Shown: one piece after another, positions 33,608-41,746 of the stretch
Position numbering within the stretch: the first letter of the stretch is position 1
Layout of the letters: the number at the start of each line of letters is the position of its first letter
NCBI GenBank assembly: GCA_963765295.1
Contig: CAVXVO010000007.1
Coordinates: forward strand, 1 to 64,000
Source of the DNA: PALSA-612 sp963765295
GTDB lineage: Bacteria > Actinomycetota > Thermoleophilia > Gaiellales > Gaiellaceae
Length of the DNA stretch: 64,000 nt
Direction of reading: 5' to 3'
Program-made: the position numbers and the translations under genes
Notes under the pieces: generated by a model
What the model was told of the DNA's origin: nothing
The model's database searches: none
The model's input: only the letters and a program-made list of their open reading frames with translations

Positions 33608-34623
33608 CTCGACGCGTTGCCCATCACGACGGCGCCGAGCCGCTCGTCGGGGTAGATCCGCATCATGTTGAAGAAGGCGCCGCCCCCGCCCGTGTGCTCG
33701 AGGAAGCGGGGCGGATGCTTCGGCGCCGAGCGGTAGCGGAACCAGCCGAGCCCGACCTCGAGCTTGCGCCCGGTCGCGGCGATCGTCTGCATCGCCTCGA
33801 CGCTCGCCGGCGAGAGGATCGTGCCGTCGCCGCCGCGGACGTGGAGGGCGAGGAAGCGCGCCGCGTCCTCGGCCGTCCCGATCAGCCCGCCGTACGGCGG
33901 CCCGTCGACGATGAACCGGTGGAACGAGACAAAGCGCCCGACGTTCGGGCCGACGATGCCCTTCGGCAGCATCAGCCGATAGAGCGGCGTCAGCGGACTG
34001 AAGCGCTGCTGGTAACCCGTCGCCGCCGCGGCCTCCAGCTCGGGCCGATAGACGAAGTCGGTCTGCGTCATCCCGAGCGGCTCGAGCAGGTTCCGGCGCA
34101 CGAAGTCGATGTACGGCACTCCGCTCGCCGCCGCGATCACCTCGCCGAGCACGACGTAGCCGAGGTTCGAGTATCGCGCCGTCTCTCCCGGTGCGCCCTT
34201 GAGCCGACCGTGGCGCGCGAGCAGCCCGACCGTGAACTCGTGCGGGTCGGGCCTCGGGCTCGCCGCCGGGCGTACCCAGCGAACCGGGATCGGGTTGCCG
34301 AGGCCGGAACTGTGACTGAGGAGGTGGCGGATCGTCGGGCCGGCCGGAAATTCGGGCACGAACCCGGAGACCGGGTCGTCGAGGCCGAGGCTGCCGCGCT
34401 CGGCGAGCTGCATCACGGCCGTCGCGGTCACCATCTTGGTCATCGAGAACCAGAGGTAGACCGTGTCTGGACGCGCGGGTGTGCCCGCGGCCAGGTCGGA
34501 GACGCCCGCGGCCCCGCTCCAGACGACGCCGTCCTCGTCGACGAGCGCTCCGGAGAGACCAGGCACCTTGCGGCCGACCGTGCCCGCGAGCGCCTCGCCG
34601 AACGGGCTCGCGGCTGCGCTCAT
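33529..34623 (-). CDS. Serine hydrolase, beta-lactamase / class C-like fold
   Basis: The 364-residue protein has all three active-site motifs of the beta-lactamase family: SMTK (S-x-x-K, about 59-62), YSN (in TARYSNLGYVVLGE, about 148) and HTGGGG (replacing KTG, about 318). No signal peptide is seen, so it is likely a cytoplasmic esterase or peptidase rather than a resistance enzyme. Its ATG overlaps the cupin stop (ATGA), so it is the last gene of the HtpX-cupin unit. Confidence 0.82.
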   Translation of the reverse strand: MSAAASPFGEALAGTVGRKVPGLSGALVDEDGVVWSGAAGVSDLAAGTPARPDTVYLWFSMTKMVTATAVMQLAERGSLGLDDPVSGFVPEFPAGPTIRHLLSHSSGLGNPIPVRWVRPAASPRPDPHEFTVGLLARHGRLKGAPGETARYSNLGYVVLGEVIAAASGVPYIDFVRRNLLEPLGMTQTDFVYRPELEAAAATGYQQRFSPLTPLYRLMLPKGIVGPNVGRFVSFHRFIVDGPPYGGLIGTAEDAARFLALHVRGGDGTILSPASVEAMQTIAATGRKLEVGLGWFRYRSAPKHPPRFLEHTGGGGAFFNMMRIYPDERLGAVVMGNASSYDREPLAAAAFRSSSRNRVPVTGLS

Positions 34624-35000
34624 TCGGGCTCGTAGGGCACGACACGCTCGCCTTCACGCGCGTCGTTGCGAGCGACGACCGCCGTCGCGGGCTCCGTGTC
34701 GGAGAGGTTCCGCGGCTGGTGGGGGACGCCCGCCGGGATGAAGACGAAGTCGCCGGCCTCGGTCACGACCGTCTCCGTGAGGCCCGGCCCGTACCGCGTC
34801 TCCACGCGGCCCGAGAGCTGGTAGATCGCGGTCTCGTAGCCGTCGTGGTAGTGGGCGTCGGCGACACCGCCTGGAGGCACGACGATGTAGCTCATCGACA
34901 GGCCGGTCGAGCCGCAGACCTCCTCGGAGATGCCGATCGTGTAGCCGATCTGCTGGCGCTGTTGCTCCTCGCCGGCACGTACGACGACGATGCGATCCAT
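34620..35000 (-). CDS. Cupin domain protein (internal start within a longer frame)
   Basis: A 126-residue single cupin with the metal motif HYHDGYETAIYQLSG (motif 1, about 50-64) and GDFVFIPAGVPHQPRN (motif 2, about 83-98), so a metal ion and a small-molecule or regulatory role are likely. The ATG at 35000 has its own promoter-like TAGGCT seven bases upstream, suggesting separate expression. The same frame is open upstream and joins it to HtpX. Confidence 0.72.
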   Translation of the reverse strand: MDRIVVVRAGEEQQRQQIGYTIGISEEVCGSTGLSMSYIVVPPGGVADAHYHDGYETAIYQLSGRVETRYGPGLTETVVTEAGDFVFIPAGVPHQPRNLSDTEPATAVVARNDAREGERVVPYEPE

Positions 35001-35960
35001 GGGCGGCAGCCTAACCCGGGCTAGGCGGTCGGCCGGCGCGGGGCTCTCGGGCGGCAGCGTGAAGCCGCCGATCTGCTCGAGCTTCGCGATCCGGTCCTCG
35101 AGCGGCGGATGCGTGTCGAACATGCCGCCGAGGAGGCCGCGCGGGCCGACGGCCTTCCGCAGGGGGCCCTCGATGTAGAGGTGCGCTGTCGAGCGGCTCG
35201 TGTCCTTGATCTCGCGCGGGTCGTCCAGCAGCTTGCGCAGCGCGAGCGCAAGGCCTTCCGCGTCGCCGGAGATCTCGGCGCCGCCTGCGTCCGCGAGGTA
35301 CTCGCGGCGGCGCGAGATCGCGAGCTGGATGCCGATCGCGGCGAGCGGCGCCAGGATCAGCCCGACGATCCCGACCACGAGGACGACCAGGTCGGCCGGG
35401 CTCGAGCTCCGCCGCCGGACACCGCCGAAGAACATGATCCGGAGCGCGATGTCGGAGACCATGGCGATCACGCCGACGAGGACCGCGACGAGCGTCATCA
35501 GGCGGACGTCCCGATGCTGCACGTGCGCGAGCTCGTGGCTGATCACGCCCTCGAGCTCCCGCTGGTCCATCAGCTGCAAGAGCCCGGTCGTGACGCAGAC
35601 GTAGCAGTTCTTCGAGTTCCGGCCGGCCGCGAACGCGTTCGGCGCCGGGTCGTCGACGATGCGCACCTCGGGGGTCGCCGGCAGGCCGGCGGCGATGGAG
35701 AGGTTCTCGACGATCCGGTAGAGCTCGGGCTGCTCCGCCTTCGTGACCGGCTTGGCGCCGGTGACGGCGGACACGACGCCCTGGGACATGAACCAGGAGA
35801 AGAGCCCCCAGGCGATGCCGCCGATCACCACGAAGATCGCCGCCCCGGGGCCGTAGAGCGCGTAGAGCGCCGCCGCGACCGCGCCGATCAGGATCGTGAA
35901 GAACGCGAGCAGCTCCGCGGTCGCGATGTAGTTGTGCCGGATCTGCTCCCGCAGCGTCAC
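34620..35960 (-). CDS. htpX: M48 metalloprotease HtpX, open frame continuing into the cupin
   Basis: The first 315 or so residues are an HtpX-type protease: two N-terminal membrane helices (about 15-70), PNAFAAGRNSKNCYVCVTTGLL, the zinc motif HELAHVQHRD (about 143-152), two more membrane helices, and REYLADAGGAEIS with the third ligand Glu region. HtpX degrades misfolded membrane proteins. No stop separates it from the cupin (446 residues in all, linker ESPAPADRLARVRLPP). A one-base shift would end it at a TAG at about 35020. LemA upstream is a frequent HtpX neighbour. Confidence 0.8.
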   Translation of the reverse strand: MTLREQIRHNYIATAELLAFFTILIGAVAAALYALYGPGAAIFVVIGGIAWGLFSWFMSQGVVSAVTGAKPVTKAEQPELYRIVENLSIAAGLPATPEVRIVDDPAPNAFAAGRNSKNCYVCVTTGLLQLMDQRELEGVISHELAHVQHRDVRLMTLVAVLVGVIAMVSDIALRIMFFGGVRRRSSSPADLVVLVVGIVGLILAPLAAIGIQLAISRRREYLADAGGAEISGDAEGLALALRKLLDDPREIKDTSRSTAHLYIEGPLRKAVGPRGLLGGMFDTHPPLEDRIAKLEQIGGFTLPPESPAPADRLARVRLPPMDRIVVVRAGEEQQRQQIGYTIGISEEVCGSTGLSMSYIVVPPGGVADAHYHDGYETAIYQLSGRVETRYGPGLTETVVTEAGDFVFIPAGVPHQPRNLSDTEPATAVVARNDAREGERVVPYEPE

Positions 35961-36017
35961 GCGCGTTCCTCACCGGCGGCGGCTCCGGGCTGGCGGAGCC
36001 GGCCCCCGCCGCCGCCT

Positions 36018-36096
36018 GGCGCCGCTGGCGGCACGGTGCTCTCCGGCCCCGTACTGCCCGTACTGTGACCTCCGGCCCCGCACCGCCAGCGGCGCC
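36018..36096. repeat. Long inverted repeat in the lemA-htpX spacer
   Basis: GGCGCCGCTGGCGG (36018-36031) and CCGCCAGCGGCGCC (36083-36096) are perfect 14-base arms around a 51-base loop. The loop holds two direct repeats, CTCCGGCCCCG twice and GTACTG twice. The rest of 35961-36129 has no gene. On the mRNA this would be a large hairpin before htpX. Confidence 0.5.
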
Positions 36097-36129
36097 TGAG
36101 GAACGCGCGATTGGCGCATGCGGACACGT

Positions 36130-36687
36130 TTAGGTGGTCGTCGAGACCTGCGGCGTTGCGCGCTCGGAGTCCTGCGCCGAGAAGAACTCGCGGGCGCGGA
36201 AGCCGAGCATCCCCGCGTAGAGCAGGGCCGGGAAGCTCTGGATCGCGGAGTTGTACGTCTGGACGACCGAGTTGTAGTAGCGGCGCGCGGCGGCGATCTT
36301 GTCCTCGGTGTCGGTGAGCTCCGTCTGCAGCTCCTGGAAGTTCTCCGTGGCGCGGAGCTGCGGGTAGTTCTCGGCGACGGCGAACAGCCTCCCCATCGCG
36401 CCTGTCAGCTGGTCGCTCGCGGCCGCAGTCGCGGCCGGGCCGCCGCCGCCCTGAACTGCCGCCCGCGCCTGCGTGATCTCGTCGAAGAGGCCGCGCTCGT
36501 GCGAGGCGTATCCCTTCACCGCTTCGACCAGGTTCGGGATCAGGTCGTTCCGCCGCTTGAGCTGGACGTCGATGTTCGACCAGCCCGCCTGGGTCTCGTT
36601 GCGCAGCCGCACCAGGTGGTTGAACGCGAGCGCGAGAAGCAGCAGCAGGACGACGACGACCACGATGACGACGATCAGCACGACCAT
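36130..36687 (-). CDS. lemA: LemA family protein
   Basis: The 185-residue protein starts with one hydrophobic anchor (MVVLIVVIVVVVVLLLLLAL) and continues with the LemA helical core: NHLVRLRNETQAGWSNIDVQLKRR, DLIPNLVEAVKGYASHE, AVAENYPQLRATENFQELQ, and ARRYYNSVVQTYNSAIQ. LemA proteins are membrane-anchored helical bundles with unclear function, often coded next to HtpX-type proteases as here. Confidence 0.88.
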   Translation of the reverse strand: MVVLIVVIVVVVVLLLLLALAFNHLVRLRNETQAGWSNIDVQLKRRNDLIPNLVEAVKGYASHERGLFDEITQARAAVQGGGGPAATAAASDQLTGAMGRLFAVAENYPQLRATENFQELQTELTDTEDKIAAARRYYNSVVQTYNSAIQSFPALLYAGMLGFRAREFFSAQDSERATPQVSTTT

Positions 36688-36742
36688 GCCGCAACTATGC
36701 CGGTTGCCCCGGCGGACTGAGCGGGGAACCGCCTCCGGTCCG

Positions 36743-37225
36743 CTAGATGGTCTTGAACTGCTCGAACGGCTGGCGGCAGCTCTCGCAGTAGCGGATCGAG
36801 CGGCACGGGGTCGGGCCGAAGAGGTTGTCGAGCCGCGTCCTCGTCGAGTTGCAGTACGGGCAGCGGAAGCCCTTCTGCAGCTGGACGAGGGTCGGCGCGG
36901 TTGCCTCCCGCGGAGCCGGCGGCGCGAAGCCTGCGGAGCGGAGCTTCTCGCGGCCCGCGGGCGTGATCCGGTCCGTCGACCACGAGTCGTCGAGGATCAC
37001 CTCGACGTCGGGCTCGGCACCGAGCTCGGCGACCTTCGCGGCCAGCCGGTCGCGCATCACCTCGAGGGCCGGGCAGCCGAGGAAGGTCGGCGTGAACTCC
37101 ACGTGGACGCGATCGCCGTCGACCTGCACGTCGCGGACGACCCCGAGATCGACGAGCGACACGACCGGGATCTCCGGGTCTTCGACCTCCGCGAGCGCGG
37201 CCCAGACCTGCTCTGCCGTCACCAC
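36743..37225 (-). CDS. paaD: Phenylacetyl-CoA epoxidase accessory subunit PaaD
   Basis: The 160-residue protein has an N-terminal DUF59/MIP18-like domain (DPEIPVVSLVDLGVVRDV, FTPTFLGCPALEVM) and a C-terminal zinc ribbon: CPYC (about 132-135) and CRSIRYCESC. PaaD helps mature or assemble the di-iron epoxidase and, through the DUF59 part, is linked to Fe-S handling. GTG start inside the end of paaC. Last gene of a paaABCD run; no paaE reductase gene is in the window. Confidence 0.88.
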   Translation of the reverse strand: MVTAEQVWAALAEVEDPEIPVVSLVDLGVVRDVQVDGDRVHVEFTPTFLGCPALEVMRDRLAAKVAELGAEPDVEVILDDSWSTDRITPAGREKLRSAGFAPPAPREATAPTLVQLQKGFRCPYCNSTRTRLDNLFGPTPCRSIRYCESCRQPFEQFKTI

Positions 37226-37890
37226 GTCGCGCCCGGCACCGACCGCCGCACCATCGTCATCTCGTCCCAGAGCGCGGCCCAGTCGTTCACATGGCTGCCC
37301 CGCGCAAGACCTTGCAACACAGTGTTGCTTGGAACGTCACGGCCGAAACGGACGGCCAGGGCGGGGCGAAGATCCTCGTCCAGCATGGCGACTGCGTACG
37401 GCCACAGCTCGTCGACCGCGTCGCAATAGCGGGGCTCGTCGCGGAGGCGATCGGCCCACATCTGCGCGTGGAGGCGGTGGTAGACCTCCTCACGGTCGAT
37501 CTTCCCCGCCAGGCCGGCGACGGCCGGGTCGCCGGAGGACTTGAGCCGCCCGATCCGCAGCTCGTCGGCCGCCTCGTACAGGACGTGCCGCGCGATCGTC
37601 CGCGCCCAGTCCGGGACGAAACGAAGCTGGACGAGCGGTGCACAGCGGTACTCCTCCGGCGGCCGGTCGAGGGCGAGGGCGTCCGCGTCGCCTGCCAGCA
37701 GGCCGTAGAGCGCCCGGGCGTGGCCGATCTCGTTCTGGGCGATCGACGAGAAGGCGACGTCCTCCTCCAGCACAGGTGCGATGCCGGTCCACTCGGAGTT
37801 CCGCCAGCCGAGGACGAGCTCGTCGTCAGCGATCGACAGGAGTACGTCGTCGTCCCGAAGAGACGACGACTGGCTAACAGAGCCCGTCAC
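37219..37890 (-). CDS. paaC: Phenylacetyl-CoA epoxidase structural subunit PaaC
   Basis: The 223-residue ferritin-like protein has LGWRNSEWTGIAPVLEEDVAFSSIAQNEIGHA near the N-terminus, ERHV-type IARHVLYEAADELRIGRL, and HRLHAQMWADRL. PaaC is the structural partner that lacks a complete di-iron site and holds PaaA. Its stop overlaps paaD and its start overlaps the paaB stop (ATGA), so the genes are translationally coupled. Confidence 0.9.
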   Translation of the reverse strand: MTGSVSQSSSLRDDDVLLSIADDELVLGWRNSEWTGIAPVLEEDVAFSSIAQNEIGHARALYGLLAGDADALALDRPPEEYRCAPLVQLRFVPDWARTIARHVLYEAADELRIGRLKSSGDPAVAGLAGKIDREEVYHRLHAQMWADRLRDEPRYCDAVDELWPYAVAMLDEDLRPALAVRFGRDVPSNTVLQGLARGSHVNDWAALWDEMTMVRRSVPGATW

Positions 37891-38174
37891 GGGTTTCCGC
37901 CTCCGGCGGAACCCGCTCGCTCACGTGCCTCCTTGAGTTTCACCTTGAGGGAGTAGCCGTCCACCCGGTGGTAGTTCCGGCCGAGCTCGTCCGGAAAGTC
38001 GTCGATCTCGTGGATCGCGTCCCGCGGAACCACCCAGAGCGCAGCCGACTCGCCGCGGCGGCCGTACTGCTCGTGCGCGTACGCCTCCGCGAAGGACAGG
38101 TCGGGGGCGACGACCGAGCCGGCGTGCTCGAACGCCTGGCCCTTCCGCTCGCGGCGAAAGACCTCGTAGATCAC
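37887..38174 (-). CDS. paaB: Phenylacetyl-CoA epoxidase subunit PaaB
   Basis: The 95-residue protein matches PaaB: YEVFRRERKGQAFEHAGSVVAPD, AYAHEQYGRRGESAALWVVPRDAI and a basic C-terminal tail. PaaB bridges PaaAC heterodimers in the multicomponent epoxidase that converts phenylacetyl-CoA to its 1,2-epoxide. It sits between paaA and paaC with one- and four-base junctions. Confidence 0.9.
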   Translation of the reverse strand: MIYEVFRRERKGQAFEHAGSVVAPDLSFAEAYAHEQYGRRGESAALWVVPRDAIHEIDDFPDELGRNYHRVDGYSLKVKLKEARERAGSAGGGNP

Positions 38175-38175
38175 G

Positions 38176-39072
38176 TCAGGCCGCGTCGGCGAGGATGGCG
38201 TGCCGCACCCAGGCCGTCTCCTCGCGCGAGACGCGCCGGAACTCGAGCCGCTCGGCGGTCATCGGGCCTTGGCCGGTGACGACCGAGCGCAGCTCGTCCC
38301 AGTCGGGCTCCGTGTACTCCCAGACGCCGTCGTCGCCGCGACGCAGCTTCGGGTCGGGCACCGTCAGGCCGAGCTCCCAGATCTGCGGCACGTAGCCGTC
38401 GAGAAACTGCTGGCGCGCCTCCTCGTTGCCCTGCGTCTTGATCCGCCACTGCACGACCGGGTCGTCCTCGGCCGGGGTCGGGTTGCCGTGGAACTGCATC
38501 AGCGGCCCCCACCAGCGGTCGAGCGCCTCCTGGACGAGCTCCCGCTGCTCGTCGGTGCCGAGCATCATCGTCAGGATCACGTCGCGGCCGTGGAGGATGT
38601 GGAACGACTCCTCCCAGCAGATCTTCTTCATGATCCGCGCGTACGGCGCGTACGAGCACTTGAGCAGCGCCTTCTGCGAGATGATCGCCGCCGCGTCGAC
38701 GAGCCAGGCGATGACGCCGACGTCGCCCCAGGTGCGGGTCGGGTAGTGGAAGACGTTGTGGAACTTGCTCTTGCCGGAGATCAGGTCGGCGAGGCACTGC
38801 TCGCGCGGCTTGCCGAGGTCCTCGACGACGCGGTAGATCAGCTGTGCGTGGCCGACCTCGTCCTGCACCTTCGCGGTCAGGGCGAGCTTGCGCTGCAGGT
38901 TGGGCGCGCGGAGGATCCACTCGCGTTCGGGGAGCACGCCCATCAGCTCCGAGTTGGCGTGCATCTCGACGAACTTGATCAGCATCCGCCGGTACTCGTC
39001 CGGCATCCAGTCCTCGGTCTCGACGGCACCGCCGGACCGCACGTACTCGAGAAAGTCCTGCTCACGAGGCAT
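38176..39072 (-). CDS. paaA: Phenylacetyl-CoA epoxidase catalytic subunit PaaA
   Basis: The 298-residue di-iron oxygenase has carboxylate/histidine iron-binding helices visible as FVEMHANSELMG, LTAKVQDEVGHAQLIY (E-x2-H), and KICWEESFHILHG (E-x-x-H) with the spacing of the ferritin-like PaaA family. It attacks the aromatic ring of phenylacetyl-CoA. First gene of paaABCD; its promoter region carries the TetR-type palindrome at 39085-39101 and it is divergent from the TetR gene. Confidence 0.92.
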   Translation of the reverse strand: MPREQDFLEYVRSGGAVETEDWMPDEYRRMLIKFVEMHANSELMGVLPEREWILRAPNLQRKLALTAKVQDEVGHAQLIYRVVEDLGKPREQCLADLISGKSKFHNVFHYPTRTWGDVGVIAWLVDAAAIISQKALLKCSYAPYARIMKKICWEESFHILHGRDVILTMMLGTDEQRELVQEALDRWWGPLMQFHGNPTPAEDDPVVQWRIKTQGNEEARQQFLDGYVPQIWELGLTVPDPKLRRGDDGVWEYTEPDWDELRSVVTGQGPMTAERLEFRRVSREETAWVRHAILADAA

Positions 39073-39084
39073 TCAACACTCCCA

Positions 39085-39101
39085 ACCAAACGATCGTTAG
39101 T
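39085..39101. promoter_or_regulatory. Candidate PaaR-type operator
   Basis: ACCAAACGATCGTTAGT is an imperfect palindrome centred on CGATCG, in the 43 bases between the paaA and tetR start codons. TetR-type regulators of phenylacetate genes (PaaR) bind similar ACxxAACGxxCGTTxxT-like palindromes. Binding would block paaA and could autoregulate the repressor. Confidence 0.6.
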
Positions 39102-39115
39102 GTTCGGAGCCTAGC

Positions 39116-39691
39116 ATGTCGACCCGCCGAAACGAGCTCACGCGCCAGGCGGCGCGACTCTTCGCAGAGAAGGGCTATCACGGCACGTCGATCGGTGACC
39201 TGGCCGAGGCGATGGGTGTCCAGAAAGGCTCGGTCTACGCCCACATCGACTCGAAGCAGGACTTGCTCTACGAGACGCTGCGCGACGGCGCCGACGCGTT
39301 CCACGGTGCGCTCGACCTGATTCCGGAGACGCTGTCGGCCGTCGACAAGCTTCGCCTCGCGCTGCGCGCCCACCTCGGGATCGTCGCCGAGCAGCTCGAC
39401 GTCGCGACCGTGTGGACGCAGGAGTGGCGCTACCTCGAGGGCGAGCGGCGCGACGAGTTCGTCGCGGCACGGCGGCGGTACGAGGAGCGGATTCGCGGCC
39501 TGTTCCAGGAGGGAGTCGAGCTGTCGGAGCTGCGTGCCGACCTGGACGTGTCCGCGGCGGCGCGCGTCTTCCTGTCCGCGGCCAACTGGGCGTACACGTG
39601 GCTCAAGCCCGGGCGCGACACCGACGCGATCGCGGATCGCTTCTTCGCGCTGCTCGTCGACGGCATGCGCGGCTACTCGACTCCCGCCTAG
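39116..39691 (+). CDS. TetR family regulator, probably of the paa genes
   Basis: The 191-residue protein has a TetR helix-turn-helix at about 10-50 (ARLFAEKGYHGTSIGDLAEAMGVQKGSVYAHI-like, with the conserved T and Y) and a C-terminal ligand domain rich in helices (VFLSAANWAYTWLKPGRDTDAIADRF). Position divergent to paaABCD and the shared operator argue for a PaaR-like repressor released by phenylacetyl-CoA. A strong hairpin 34 bases after the stop terminates it. Confidence 0.83.
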   Translation: MSTRRNELTRQAARLFAEKGYHGTSIGDLAEAMGVQKGSVYAHIDSKQDLLYETLRDGADAFHGALDLIPETLSAVDKLRLALRAHLGIVAEQLDVATVWTQEWRYLEGERRDEFVAARRRYEERIRGLFQEGVELSELRADLDVSAAARVFLSAANWAYTWLKPGRDTDAIADRFFALLVDGMRGYSTPA

Positions 39692-39724
39692 TAGTGCAAG
39701 TTTTCCCGGGCTGCAGGGTCATAA

Positions 39725-39768
39725 CGAGGGAGGAGGGAGTGGCCCCTGCGGTCCTCCCTCCTCTCTCG
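39725..39768 (+). terminator. Hairpin terminator after the TetR gene
   Basis: CGAGGGAGGAGGGA (39725-39738) pairs with TCCCTCCTCTCTCG (39755-39768) with one mismatch around a 16-base loop. There is no T run, as is common in high-GC bacteria. Confidence 0.6.
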
Positions 39769-39788
39769 CGAGCCGCGAGAATCCAGCT

Positions 39789-40865
39789 GTGCGCGAAACA
39801 GCAGAGGCGGTGATCGTCGGCGGCGGCGCGATGGGCGCCTCGATTGCCTGGCACCTGCGCGAGCTCGGGATCACGGACGTCGTGCTGCTCGAGCGTGACT
39901 CGCTCGCCTCCGGCTCGACGGCGAAGTCGGCCGGCGGCATCCGTGCGCAGTTCGCGGACGAGCTGAACGTCCGCATCGCGCTCCGTTCTCTCGACGAGTT
40001 CGAGCGGATGGAGGGCATCGACCTGCGCCAGCACGGCTACCTGTTCCTGCTCGACGCCGAGGCCGACGTCGCGCGCTTCCAGACGGCGCTCGCGCTGCAG
40101 CACTCGCTCGGCGTGCCCTCGCGCGAGCTGTCCGTCGCGGAGGCGCTCGAGGTCGTGCCGCAGCTCGATCCGGACGGGCTGATCGCGGCCACGTACTGCG
40201 ACCTCGACGGCTACGCGACGCCGGAGGCGGTCGTGCAGTGGTACGCGCGCGGGATCGACGTCCGGCAAGGGTGCGCGGTCACCGGGATCGACGTCGACGG
40301 CGGCCGCGTGACCGGCGTGCGGACGGACAAGGGACGGATCGCGACCGGCACGGTCGTCTGCTGCGCGGGCGCATGGTCGGCGGAGGTCGGCGCGATGGCG
40401 GGGGTGGAGATCCCGGTCAGCGGCGAACCCCGCTGGATGTTCTTCACGCCCGAGGACGGCGGGCTGCCCGAGCGTCTGCCGCTGACGATCGACTTCACGA
40501 CCGGCTTCTACTTCCACCGGGAAGGCCCCGGGCTCGTCTTCGGCGGGCGCGAGCAGACGCTCGAGGATCTGGCCGAGCCGGCGTCGAAGCGCCTGCCTGC
40601 GCTGCTCGAACTGCCGGTGCAGTCGTCCTGGTGGGGCTACTACGAGGTGTCTCCCGACCACAACGCGATCGTCGGCGAGGCGGAGGGGCCGTCGCGCTTC
40701 CTGTACGCGACCGGCTTCTCCGGTCACGGCTTCCAGCAGTCGCCCGCCGTCGGCGAGCACGTCGCCGAGCTCGTCGCCGGCCGCGAGCCGACGCTCGATC
40801 TCTCCGCCTTCGCGCTCGAGCGCTTCGCCCGCGGCGAGACCCGCCCGGAGGCCTTCGTCATCTGA
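39789..40865 (+). CDS. FAD-dependent oxidoreductase (DAO/DadA, sarcosine oxidase-like)
   Basis: The 358-residue protein has the N-terminal FAD motif AVIVGGGAMGASIAWHL (about 7-23), ERDSLASGSTAKSAGG (FAD/flavin loop), VVCCAGAWSAEVGAMAG and a C-terminal ATGFSGHGFQQSPAVGE motif typical of sarcosine/proline/D-amino-acid oxidases. It would oxidise a secondary or D-amino acid. GTG start; coupled by one shared base to the lipid kinase gene. Confidence 0.85.
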   Translation: MRETAEAVIVGGGAMGASIAWHLRELGITDVVLLERDSLASGSTAKSAGGIRAQFADELNVRIALRSLDEFERMEGIDLRQHGYLFLLDAEADVARFQTALALQHSLGVPSRELSVAEALEVVPQLDPDGLIAATYCDLDGYATPEAVVQWYARGIDVRQGCAVTGIDVDGGRVTGVRTDKGRIATGTVVCCAGAWSAEVGAMAGVEIPVSGEPRWMFFTPEDGGLPERLPLTIDFTTGFYFHREGPGLVFGGREQTLEDLAEPASKRLPALLELPVQSSWWGYYEVSPDHNAIVGEAEGPSRFLYATGFSGHGFQQSPAVGEHVAELVAGREPTLDLSAFALERFARGETRPEAFVI

Positions 40866-41746
40866 TGACCGTGCGCGCGACGCTGATCGTCAATCCGTAC
40901 GCCAGCTCGGTGTCCGAGGAGCGGGTGCGCGAGGTCGAGCGGGAGCTCGGATCGGCGTACGAGCTCGAGACCATCCTCACCGAGCGGCGCGGGCACGCGG
41001 TCGAGCTCGCGCGGGCCGCGGAGGGCGACGTGATCTTCGCCTTCGGCGGCGACGGCGTCTTCAACGAGGTGCTGAACGGCGCCGACGGCACGCGGCCGCT
41101 CGGCTTCGTCCCGGGCGGGGGCACGAACGTGCTGCCGCGCGCCCTCGGGCTCCCGCGCGACCCCGTCCGGGCCGCCCGCGCGCTCGTCGATGCGCAGCCG
41201 CGCAGGATCTCGCTCGGGCGCGTCAACGGCAGGCGCTTCGCATTCGGGGCCGGGATCGGGCTCGACGCGGAGGCGGTCCGGCGGGTCGAGGCCATGGGAC
41301 GGGCGGAGGACGGCCGGCGGCACGGCGACTTCGCGTTCTTCCGGGCAGTCGTCGGGACGGTCGTCGGGAGCGGCTGGCGACTCCCCGACGTGCTCGAGGT
41401 GAAGGGGGTCGGCCGCGCCGCGCTCGTCGTCGTCTCGAACGACGCGGTTTACACGTACGCCGGCGGCACGGCGCTCAGGTTCTCGCCCGAGGCGAGGTTC
41501 GAGCTCGGCCTCGACTACACGGCGCTCGCGAGCCCGGGTGCGCTGAGCATCGCGCGCGGCTTCGCGAACGCTGCCCGCGGGAGCGGGCTGGCGGACCTGC
41601 CGGGCGCGATGACCGGACACGACGTCGACCGGCTCGAGGTCGTGTGCGACCGGCCGCAACCGCTACAGACGGACGGCGAGGATCTCGGAGACGTCGAGGA
41701 GGCGGTTTTCGAATGCGAGCGCGACGCAGTCTCTGTGCTGGTCTAG
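40865..41746 (+). CDS. Diacylglycerol kinase-like lipid kinase
   Basis: The 293-residue protein has the DAGK/YegS pattern: LIVNPYAS at the start, FAFGGDGVFNEVLNG (nucleotide/substrate loop, about 59-73), LGFVPGGGTNVLPRALG, and a beta-rich C-terminal domain ending DGEDLGD (the family's DGE motif). It phosphorylates a lipid such as diacylglycerol or a long-chain base. ATG shares one base with the preceding stop. Confidence 0.83.
   Translation: MTVRATLIVNPYASSVSEERVREVERELGSAYELETILTERRGHAVELARAAEGDVIFAFGGDGVFNEVLNGADGTRPLGFVPGGGTNVLPRALGLPRDPVRAARALVDAQPRRISLGRVNGRRFAFGAGIGLDAEAVRRVEAMGRAEDGRRHGDFAFFRAVVGTVVGSGWRLPDVLEVKGVGRAALVVVSNDAVYTYAGGTALRFSPEARFELGLDYTALASPGALSIARGFANAARGSGLADLPGAMTGHDVDRLEVVCDRPQPLQTDGEDLGDVEEAVFECERDAVSVLV

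Noticed and set aside
33529..34623. Calling the SMTK/YSN/HTG protein an antibiotic resistance beta-lactamase
   Set aside because: No signal peptide, and HTG instead of KTG; the family includes many esterases and peptidases, so resistance is not supported.
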